Shown: positions 1 through 8,772 of the stretch, in pieces
Layout of the letters: the number at the start of each line of letters is the position of its first letter
Position numbering within the stretch: the stretch's first letter is position 1
Origin: an uncultured Pseudomonadales bacterium
GTDB lineage: Bacteria > Pseudomonadota > Gammaproteobacteria > Pseudomonadales > Cellvibrionaceae
Direction of reading: 5' to 3'
Length of the DNA: 13,278 bases
Assembly: GCA_938048505.1 (NCBI GenBank)
Contig: CALIUX010000182.1
Location: 1-13,278 of the forward strand
Made by a program: the position numbers and the translations under genes
The notes under the pieces: generated by a model
Databases searched by the model: none
Told to the model about the DNA's origin: nothing
What the model saw: the letters and a program-made list of their open reading frames with translations, nothing else

Positions 1-155
1 ACCGAAGCTTTGACTGGCACGCCATTGTCTGTGGTCGTCGATACAGCCACATCACCGCTTTCATCGATGCTGAAATAGCCTGCACCCCAATCATTGATCG
101 CATAAAGATCCGCAGAGTGTGCAGCTGACCAGTGTGGTTTAGATAAAGAGTTCAA
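1..155 (-). CDS. speA: Biosynthetic arginine decarboxylase SpeA, N-terminal fragment (cut by window edge)
   Basis: SpeA is a PLP-dependent enzyme that decarboxylates arginine to agmatine, the first step of one route to putrescine. Only the first 51 codons are present. Residues 9-30 read HWSAAHSADLYAIN followed by DWGAGYF, which matches my memory of the start of the SpeA family (a W-x-x-x-x-S-x-x-x-Y-x-I-x-x-WGAGYF pattern in pseudomonads), followed by an acidic/glycine turn and a beta strand. The frame is closed by a TAG five codons before TTG at 155. TTG is therefore the only usual start codon available, with an AGGG about 12 bases upstream. The gene lies downstream of the AraC-type regulator on the same strand, 258 bp away. 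PLP-binding and catalytic residues are outside the window. The identification rests on a short stretch, so it is probable rather than certain. Confidence 0.72.
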   Translation of the reverse strand, partial: MNSLSKPHWSAAHSADLYAINDWGAGYFSIDESGDVAVSTTTDNGVPVKAS

Positions 156-197
156 AAATAATAAGCCCTAATGCAAAAAACAGTGATGGATAGGTTG

Positions 198-371
198 GTC
201 TAGCCATTTTGGGCGCGAACTATCGCAGATTTTAAATGGGTTTGCTAGCGTCTTAAAAGACTAAATTCACACAAAAAATGACTGTAAATACTCACTCAAT
301 ATGCCCTTTTAATATGCCTCTATAAACCTTGCTGTTAGATAACTAATGAGTCGTTAAATAGTCTAGCCATT
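198..371. repeat. Direct repeat of an 11-bp word in the speA upstream region
   Basis: GTCTAGCCATT occurs at 198-208 and again at 361-371, identical in both copies and 163 bp apart start to start. Both copies lie in the non-coding gap between the AraC-type gene and speA and flank the candidate speA promoter. They could be paired binding sites for a regulator, or chance. Confidence 0.35.
260..288 (-). promoter_or_regulatory. Candidate sigma-70 promoter for speA
   Basis: On the minus strand TTTACA (288-283) and TTTAGT (265-260) are separated by 17 bp, giving 4-5 of 6 and 4 of 6 matches to the consensus hexamers. Transcription would begin about 100 bases before the TTG start of speA. The match is moderate and other placements in this AT-rich gap are possible. 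Confidence 0.3.
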
Positions 372-413
372 AGATGGTTGTTGGCGTGATGCCTTTATCT
401 TTATATAGACGGG

Positions 414-1409
414 TTATTCAGTAAATAGCTTATTTCTGACAGTATAGCGGTAGTGGCTAGGCACAACATTGTAATGTTTCTTAAAGTGACGCGCGAAAAG
501 TTGTGTATCGCCATAGCCGATTTGATCAGCAATATCGGCAATGGAAAGGTTGCTGGTTTTAAGCAGCTCCTCGGCAACGGCAAGCCTTCTTTTCTGCAAA
601 TATTGCATAGGGGAGGTATTCAGTGCCATCTGGAATCGCCGGTTGAGTGTGCGCTTGCTTACGCCAAGTTGCTGCGCTAAGTCGTCTAGGTAATAGGCTT
701 TTTTATGGGCTGGAACACCTTGCTGTGCCCATTCATTCAGTATAGTCGCGGCTAATGCAATCGTTTCATCGGTCGTTGAGGCGGTGGAGGTGTCGAGCTC
801 TGCTTGGGTTCGTGCTTGGCGGATCTCATGAAAAAAGTTGCGCTCGACTGTCTGCGCGACTGGCAGCCCATACAGCTCTTGAATAAAAAAAGCGGTCACT
901 TCAGCCAAGGCATTAATGCTTGCTGTACAAAATAGGCGCCGGCTACGTGTAATAAACACGTCACGCTTGAGTTGTACTGCAGGGTAGCGCTTTTCAAATT
1001 GATCAGCAAAGTGCCAATGCGTTGTAGCGGTTTGTTGATCTAAGCAGCCCGCTTCAGCTAAAAAACTCACACCGGTTCCAACGGCTGCAATCGTCTGTTT
1101 TTGGCTAGCGTGTTTTAGCCACTCAATGGTTTTTGGGTGTTGAGCGAGTACGCGCCGAGGATCTCGCCAAAGAGCAGGCACAAAAATAATGGCGGGTTCA
1201 TCCGGCGGTTCGGATAAAGGCTGAGCGGCTAAGCTAATGCCCGTTTGAGTGGTGACTTGTGCGCCTGATTCAGCACGAAATTGAATATCTAATGGCGGTG
1301 TTTGAGTATTTGCTACTTTTGCCATCGCCCAGCTTGCGCGCAACATTTCTACCGGCAGCGTGATACTGGTCGCAAGCATGTTAGGTGTTAGCAGGAAAAT
1401 AATACGCAT
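414..1409 (-). CDS. AraC-family transcriptional regulator with DJ-1/PfpI-like (GATase1) sensor domain
   Basis: A 331-residue DNA-binding regulator with the GlxA/FtrA-type layout. Residues 1 to about 185 form a DJ-1/PfpI-like alpha/beta domain, with IIFVPAL at 74-80, an AEAG turn near 118-121 and ATTHW at 128-132. Residues 238-325 form the double helix-turn-helix AraC domain: the first helix pair is around LDDLAQQLGVSKRTLNRRFQ (241-260) and the second around SIADIADQIGYGDTQLFARHF (289-309). The nucleophile-elbow Cys usual in DJ-1 proteins is Gly111 here (AAVGTG), so the domain is probably a ligand sensor and not an enzyme. The ATG at 1409 gives the full family length; its ribosome-binding site is weak. 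It is divergent from fabY and upstream of speA on the same strand, so either could be a target. The ligand cannot be told from the sequence. Confidence 0.9.
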   Translation of the reverse strand: MRIIFLLTPNMLATSITLPVEMLRASWAMAKVANTQTPPLDIQFRAESGAQVTTQTGISLAAQPLSEPPDEPAIIFVPALWRDPRRVLAQHPKTIEWLKHASQKQTIAAVGTGVSFLAEAGCLDQQTATTHWHFADQFEKRYPAVQLKRDVFITRSRRLFCTASINALAEVTAFFIQELYGLPVAQTVERNFFHEIRQARTQAELDTSTASTTDETIALAATILNEWAQQGVPAHKKAYYLDDLAQQLGVSKRTLNRRFQMALNTSPMQYLQKRRLAVAEELLKTSNLSIADIADQIGYGDTQLFARHFKKHYNVVPSHYRYTVRNKLFTE

Positions 1410-1446
1410 GAGCTACTGATTGGCCGTTATGTTATGTTTTTTGGCT

Positions 1447-1452
1447 ATTATA
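1447..1452 (-). promoter_or_regulatory. Candidate -10 box of the AraC-type regulator
   Basis: The minus strand reads a perfect TATAAT here, which would place the transcript start about 30 bases before the ATG at 1409. No good -35 hexamer is seen at 16-18 bp (CCATTG at 17 bp), so activation by a protein is possible. Confidence 0.45.
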
Positions 1453-1482
1453 TCCTGATTGGGTTGCTGCAATGGCAGTAGA

Positions 1483-1585
1483 ATCACAGCATATTTTCAT
1501 TTTTGTGTATTTTCTTAACACTTTGTTGTGGGCTGTGATGTTTTTTGCCTCGCTTTGGGGCGTTTTTCATATAGTCACTGTGATG
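1483..1585. repeat. Three copies of a CTGTGAT(G) word in the divergent araC-type/fabY region
   Basis: CTGTGATG is at 1533-1540 and 1578-1585, spaced 45 bp (about four helical turns). ATCACAGC at 1483-1490 is the exact inverted partner of GCTGTGAT at 1532-1539. The set covers the control region shared by the regulator and fabY. AraC-type proteins often bind such repeated sites, so self-regulation or control of fabY is possible but inferred. The words resemble half of a CRP site, but no full TGTGA-N6-TCACA site is present. Confidence 0.4.
1545..1575 (+). promoter_or_regulatory. Candidate promoter of fabY
   Basis: TTGCCT (1545-1550) is followed after 17 bp by CATATA (1568-1573), or after 19 bp by TATAGT (1570-1575). 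A small hairpin (GCCTC 1547-1551 with GGGGC 1557-1561) followed by five T lies within the same element. It would matter only to transcripts starting further upstream. The hexamer matches are moderate. Confidence 0.3.
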
Positions 1586-1633
1586 AACTGTTGTAAGAAA
1601 GATTCTCATTTTATGTTGAGGTTGACCTAATAC

Positions 1634-3553
1634 GTGACTCGTTTGCCTGTTATTACCGCCTTTGGCGGTTTCAATGCTGCCGGCCGCAGCTCTTTCCATC
1701 ATGCTTATAAGCGTACGATTTTCGATAACTTGTCGGAGTCTGAGCAGCGTAAGAACTGCATTGCACTTGGTAGTTTAATGGGGCAGCTGCAATGGAAAAA
1801 CGATGACTATTATTGGTCAAGCGGTACCGCTTTTGATCCTGTGCATGATTTTCCAAAGCTGCGCAAAATTGTGTATGAAGGCACGTTGGTGCGTCGTATT
1901 GAGGCGGCGCATTTTGATGTTGATGCCGTACCCACTGGCCAAAAGTTCAAGCTACCCGGTACAGCTGAGGCACCAAGCTTGGTCACGTTATCGAAAAGAG
2001 ATTTACCAGCAAGCTTGCCCGAAGGCTGGCGGGTTGTAGCCGAAGAGGGGCGCCAAGTGACATTGGCGATTGAAGCCGGTCTTGATGTGACAGCGCAGCA
2101 TACGGCCGTTATGCCTGTTCAGGCAGCAGGTCAGCTTCCTTCGGGCTTTGATCCTGCGAGCCACTATCGCTCATTGCACCATCCTCGTGGTCTTCAGCTA
2201 TCTGTTTTGGCCGCCAGTGACAGCATTAATAGCTTGGGTATTGAATGGTCAAAAGTTGTTGATGCCGTTAGCCCCGACCAAATAGCGGTATATAGCTGTA
2301 GTGTTATGAGCCAGCTCGATCATTTAGGGTTGGGGGGTATGTTGCGTGCCCGTAGCCAAGGCGGAAGAGTCACGTCAAAGCAGCTTGCTCTGGGGCTTAA
2401 CACCATGCCTGCTGACTTTATTAATGCCTATGTATTGGGCAGTGTTGGCGCAACTGCGGGTATTGCAGGGGCGTGCGCTACGTTTTTGTATAACTTGAAT
2501 GCCGGTGTGGATGATATTAAATCTGGGCGTCGCCGTGTTGTTATGGTGGGTGCGGCAGAAGCACCTATTTTACCTGAGATTATTGATGGCTATAGCGCGA
2601 TGAGCGCATTAGCGACCGATGCTGAGATCGCGCGTTTAGCTGGCGGCCTGCTTGAAGACGGTACGATTGACTACCGTCGTGCTAGCCGTCCATTTGGGGA
2701 AAACTGTGGTTTTACGATTGCTGAGAGCGGCCAATACGTTTTATTAATGGATGATGAGTTGGCTATGGAGTTGGGTGCGGTGATTCATGCTGCCGTGCCA
2801 GGTGTGTTTGTGCATGCCGACGGTTACAAGAAGTCTATTTCTGCACCTGGGCCGGGCAATTATTTGACGATGGCGCGAGCGGTTGGGCTAGCGGATAGTT
2901 TGCTAGGCAGTGATGTCGTTAGGCATAGCAGTTTTGTACAGGCTCATGGGTCGAGCACACCTCAAAACCGTGTGACGGAGTCAAAGATATTTGATGCGGT
3001 AGCGCAGCAGTTTGGCATTGAGCATTGGCCCGTTGCAGCCGTTAAAGCTTATGTTGGTCATTCCCTTGGCCCTGCTAGTGGTGATCAAATGGTAAACTCC
3101 TTAGGTATTTTTGCTCACGGTATTCTGCCGGGGATCAAAACGGTGGATGGTATCGCTGATGATGTGCACAGTCAGCGCTTGAGTCTGAGTTCGTCTGATC
3201 AGAATATTGGCTGCGAGCATGCGCAGGTGGCCTTCCTTAATTCCAAGGGCTTTGGTGGTAATAATGCAACGGCAACGGTAGTTGCGCCTAGCGTGACTGA
3301 GCAGTGGTTGAAAAAACGCCATGGCGAAGCGCAATGGCATGCGTACTTGGGCCGAGCGGAGTCGACCATCGAATCTGCCGAGGCCTATGATCAAGAGGCT
3401 TGTCGCGGTAATCTCAAAGCGATTTATAGTTTTGGTGAGCACTTAATCGAAGATGAAGCACTGGAGTGGGGCGATGATAGCCTTGGCTTCCCGGATTTTA
3501 GTGCGACTGTTAAGCTAAACAATTCGGGTGGCTTTGACGATTTGCAGTCTTAA
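1634..3553 (+). CDS. fabY: FabY-type beta-ketoacyl-ACP synthase
   Basis: Condensing enzyme of fatty-acid synthesis. In Pseudomonas aeruginosa the FabY class joins acetyl-CoA with malonyl-ACP to start chain growth in place of FabH. The 639-residue length is close to the roughly 630 residues of that class and far above FabB/FabF (about 410). The thiolase-fold active site is complete: Cys281 in GACATFLYN, His438 in VQAHGSSTPQNR and His476 in VKAYVGHSLGP, with Lys471 just before the last His. The glycine-rich KGFGGNNA (538-545) is the usual C-terminal ketosynthase loop. Residues 1-160 are an N-terminal extension typical of the long class. The start is GTG at 1634: an in-frame TAA lies two codons upstream and GAGG at 1618-1621 gives a 12-base spacing. 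The cytoplasmic product is probably transcribed with the HTH-cupin gene, since no terminator is visible between them. FabY is the best fit; a different long ketosynthase is the alternative. Confidence 0.85.
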   Translation: MTRLPVITAFGGFNAAGRSSFHHAYKRTIFDNLSESEQRKNCIALGSLMGQLQWKNDDYYWSSGTAFDPVHDFPKLRKIVYEGTLVRRIEAAHFDVDAVPTGQKFKLPGTAEAPSLVTLSKRDLPASLPEGWRVVAEEGRQVTLAIEAGLDVTAQHTAVMPVQAAGQLPSGFDPASHYRSLHHPRGLQLSVLAASDSINSLGIEWSKVVDAVSPDQIAVYSCSVMSQLDHLGLGGMLRARSQGGRVTSKQLALGLNTMPADFINAYVLGSVGATAGIAGACATFLYNLNAGVDDIKSGRRRVVMVGAAEAPILPEIIDGYSAMSALATDAEIARLAGGLLEDGTIDYRRASRPFGENCGFTIAESGQYVLLMDDELAMELGAVIHAAVPGVFVHADGYKKSISAPGPGNYLTMARAVGLADSLLGSDVVRHSSFVQAHGSSTPQNRVTESKIFDAVAQQFGIEHWPVAAVKAYVGHSLGPASGDQMVNSLGIFAHGILPGIKTVDGIADDVHSQRLSLSSSDQNIGCEHAQVAFLNSKGFGGNNATATVVAPSVTEQWLKKRHGEAQWHAYLGRAESTIESAEAYDQEACRGNLKAIYSFGEHLIEDEALEWGDDSLGFPDFSATVKLNNSGGFDDLQS

Positions 3554-3583
3554 ACGGCCAGCTTTAAAGCTTATAGAGCTATC

Positions 3584-3658
3584 GATTCCAAAGTGTATGA
3601 TTCTAAAGTTCGCGATGTTAAAACTCATGATGCTAAAACCCATGATGTTAAAACCGAT
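3584..3658 (+). repeat. Five tandem 15-bp repeats just downstream of fabY
   Basis: Five adjoining 15-bp units start at 3584, 3599, 3614, 3629 and 3644, each beginning GAT and carrying AAA or AAAA in the middle. Units 3-5 differ from each other by only two bases; units 1-2 are more diverged. The repeat is in the same frame as fabY, where the units read DSKVY, DSKVR, DVKTH, DAKTH and DVKTD. The frame stays open from the fabY TAA (3551-3553) to TGA at 3674-3676. A 12-bp palindrome, AGCTTTAAAGCT (3560-3571), sits directly after the fabY stop. The repeat could be a relic of a longer C-terminus or a non-coding minisatellite. Confidence 0.8.
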
Positions 3659-3689
3659 CATCTAAGAAACTTCTGAGGCGAAAAACACG

Positions 3690-4334
3690 ATGACAGAGTC
3701 TGATGCTAAGCCGAGTGTTTTACGTTCAATGCCGCCTTCTTATGAAATGGAACAAAGTGAAAAGTGCCATGTGGGTGAGCGCATTGCCCAGTGGCGTAAG
3801 CTTTGGAAAATGTCTCAGCGCGAATTGTCCCGCCGTGCCGGCGTCACCAATGGTGCTTTGTCACAAATTGAGCAAGGCAAAACCAGCCCATCAGTACAGA
3901 CGTTAGAGAAGTTAGCGCTGGCGCTTAATATGTCTTTGCAGACGCTTCTTTTTGGCCGATTCTATGCGCCATTGTCAATTATACGATCTAAGGATAGCCA
4001 GAAGTGGGCGATAGGGGGCGCGCGTATTCGAACGGGTCAATTAGGTGGCTGTCATGATGCCCCTTGTCACGGATACCTACCCGCAGGCCAGCAATTTACT
4101 GAAGCGGACTTAATTGATCTGCCCCTTTTAAATGATAAGCATCTCACCAGTGGCTGGCGTGTTTCGGTACTGGAAGGCTTGCTTGAGATCCAAATAGGCG
4201 ATGGTCAAAATCGTCTTGTTCAAGGTGATGCCTGCTATTTACAAGATGGTTCAGGTTTTATCGTTTCAGCGCCAGGTGCCTCAGCTAAAAACCCTAATCC
4301 GCCCTCTGTTGCGCGTTTTTTATTCGTGCGTTAG
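3690..4334 (+). CDS. XRE-family transcriptional regulator with C-terminal cupin-like domain
   Basis: A 214-residue regulator of the HTH-cupin type (PuuR-like layout). Residues 28-85 form a Cro/C1 helix-turn-helix: RIAQWRKLWKMSQRELSRRA (31-50), then a recognition helix around GALSQIEQGKTSPSVQTLEK. Residues 110-214 fit a small cupin barrel; the clearest part is VLEGLLEIQIGDG...LVQGDACYL (160-184). The His-x-His metal motif of enzymatic cupins is not seen, so the domain more likely binds a small effector. ATG at 3690 follows GAGG at 3675-3678. It lies 136 bp after fabY on the same strand without an evident terminator, and 460 bp before fadB. A role in controlling fabY or fadBA is an inference from position only. 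PuuR relatives respond to polyamine metabolism, so the effector is open. Confidence 0.85.
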   Translation: MTESDAKPSVLRSMPPSYEMEQSEKCHVGERIAQWRKLWKMSQRELSRRAGVTNGALSQIEQGKTSPSVQTLEKLALALNMSLQTLLFGRFYAPLSIIRSKDSQKWAIGGARIRTGQLGGCHDAPCHGYLPAGQQFTEADLIDLPLLNDKHLTSGWRVSVLEGLLEIQIGDGQNRLVQGDACYLQDGSGFIVSAPGASAKNPNPPSVARFLFVR

Positions 4335-4718
4335 TGTGGATTTTAATATTGCCTCTCGCGTGATTTTTCAGTGCTAGCCAGCTAGATCAGCCTTAATTTG
4401 TTCTGTTACCCTCTTGGTTGGCGTGTATTGGCTGGCGCGTAATGCCTCTTCTGACTCTATGAAAGATGCATGTAAACATGCTATCCCATTGAAAATGTCA
4501 CTGTTCAATCGTTTCAGCTTGAACCATACTCAATGGACCAGTACCAATTTATTAGAGATGTATCAATTTTATTGGGTTTTTAGCGGTACTAGCATGCGTA
4601 TCAATACATTTTGGCCTGGCGCTTTTTTACTGAGGCTGTTTTGAACACAGTCGCATATGAAGCGCATTCATCAATACATGTTTTTACGTGGCCTTTGCAA
4701 TGTTAAGCATGTGTTGTA
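4335..4718. other. Long non-coding gap upstream of fadBA, with several dyads
   Basis: No convincing gene is present. The sequence contains CTAGC-CA-GCTAG (4374-4385), GCATGT-AA-ACATGC (4468-4481) and ATTGAA-N10-TTCAAT (4488-4509). The near-dyad TGGACCAGTACCA lies at 4534-4546. The word TCAATACAT occurs at 4601-4609 and 4671-4679, and its core returns inverted as TGTATTG at 4715-4721. No T-run hairpin marks the end of the HTH-cupin transcript. The number of dyads suggests a control region for fadBA, but no known operator is clearly matched. Confidence 0.5.
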
Positions 4719-4758
4719 TTGGGCGCTACAACAGGTCAAAGATATGGTGCTATACCAT
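4719..4758 (+). promoter_or_regulatory. Candidate fadBA promoter with overlapping inverted repeat
   Basis: TTGGGC (4719-4724) and TATGGT (4743-4748) are 18 bp apart. The inverted repeat ATGGT-N5-ACCAT (4744-4758) overlaps the -10 box, a place suited to a repressor. AACAGGTC at 4730-4737 equals one half of the E. coli FadR consensus, but the other half is missing. Which regulator acts here is not settled. Confidence 0.35.
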
Positions 4759-4794
4759 TTGAACTTTATTAACAGGGGTTATTGAGGGGTCTTT

Positions 4795-8135
<3,341 letters not shown>

Positions 8136-8153
8136 GGGTTGCTCCTTTTGTGT

Positions 8154-8252
8154 GCCTTGCAGGCTTTTTGAGGCTGCAAGGCCATAAGTGTCGTCAGTAA
8201 AATCGCAAATAGTATGAGCCTGCAGAAAAACCAATAGCATTGGTTGTTGCGA
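8154..8252 (+). other. Two hairpins without T-runs downstream of fadA
   Basis: GCCTTGCAG (8154-8162) pairs with CTGCAAGGC (8174-8182), a perfect 9-bp stem, but no T-run follows on either strand. Further on, TCGCAA (8203-8208) pairs with TTGCGA (8247-8252) around an inner 7-bp hairpin AACCAAT-AGC-ATTGGTT (8229-8245). They may protect the fadBA mRNA 3' end or belong to a small RNA. The rest of the gap from 8136 to the tRNA holds only the promoter and terminator listed separately. Confidence 0.45.
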
Positions 8253-8362
8253 GTGTTATTCGTGTGGCTCGAGTGCCGTTATTGTTATATTTATTTGTTG
8301 GGCTGTTTTGTGCTCAATGTGAGCGATAGTCCAGCAGATTTTTAAGGGATAACGCTTTTTTT

Positions 8363-8411
8363 ACTTTTTTTTCAAAAAAAAGTTGAATCCTCAAAGACCC
8401 TATGGCACTAT
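8363..8411 (+). promoter_or_regulatory. Candidate strong promoter for tRNA-Leu, with A/T-tract UP element
   Basis: TTGAAT (8383-8388) and CACTAT (8406-8411) are exactly 17 bp apart. Directly upstream lies a 21-bp palindrome built of eight T, a C and eight A, flanked by AC and GT (8363-8383). This T-tract/A-tract layout is like the UP elements of rRNA and tRNA promoters. Transcription would start near 8418, leaving a leader of about 110 bases before the mature tRNA. Confidence 0.5.
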
Positions 8412-8454
8412 TTGCACCCCTCGCTAAGGCGGGGTCGCAAATAACTCTTTTTTT
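8409..8454 (+). terminator. Intrinsic terminator, probably of fadBA
   Basis: TATTTGC (8409-8415) pairs with GCAAATA (8437-8443). ACCCC (8416-8420) pairs with GGGGT (8431-8435), and GC/GC closes a TAAG loop, giving a 14-bp stem with one small bulge on each side. It is followed by CTC and seven T (8448-8454). The left arm overlaps the -10 box of the tRNA promoter candidate. Confidence 0.75.
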
Positions 8455-8526
8455 ACATATAAATCAAAGAGTTACTCAATTCATGAGTGTGACCTCTCTT
8501 GGTCTTATCGAGTAGTAAACCATATC

Positions 8527-8611
<85 letters not shown>

Positions 8612-8683
8612 TGGTTTGCAGTCTCGCATACATACACATAGATGCTAGCTTTGATTGAAAAATGCTTTTGATAGTGAGAAATG

Positions 8684-8712
8684 TTGACAATGAAGTCAGT
8701 CGTTATTCAGAT
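8684..8712 (+). promoter_or_regulatory. Candidate promoter of tig
   Basis: A perfect TTGACA (8684-8689) is followed after 17 bp by a weak TCAGAT (8707-8712). The 10-bp palindrome GTATTAATAC (8737-8746) lies in the resulting leader. The poor -10 box lowers confidence. Confidence 0.4.
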
Positions 8713-8772
8713 CAAAAAGCCCTAAGGTCAGGCCTAGTATTAATACCCCAGATTTAGCTAATGAGGCACATC

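Noticed and set aside
1576..1590. CRP binding site near fabY
   Set aside because: TGTGA is present but no TCACA follows at the required six-base spacing.
3101..3442. 113-codon open frame on the minus strand inside fabY
   Set aside because: Antisense to the conserved C-terminal half of the ketosynthase and without any domain or ribosome site.
3584..3658. CRISPR array
   Set aside because: The 15-bp repeats adjoin without spacers and no cas gene is present.
3597..3665. 22-codon ATG frame within the 15-bp repeats, giving a Met/Leu/Lys-rich peptide
   Set aside because: No ribosome-binding site precedes it, and its composition simply mirrors the repeat read in another frame.
4414..4644. Open frame of 76 codons upstream of fadB
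   Set aside because: It starts with TTG, lacks a ribosome-binding site, has no recognisable domain and fills a region rich in dyads; probably chance.
4730..4746. Complete FadR operator upstream of fadB
   Set aside because: Only the AACAGGTC half matches; the second half has almost no matching bases.
8761..8772. Earlier ATG as the start of trigger factor
   Set aside because: It overlaps the GAGG ribosome site that serves the ATG at 8773, and the family begins at the later Met.
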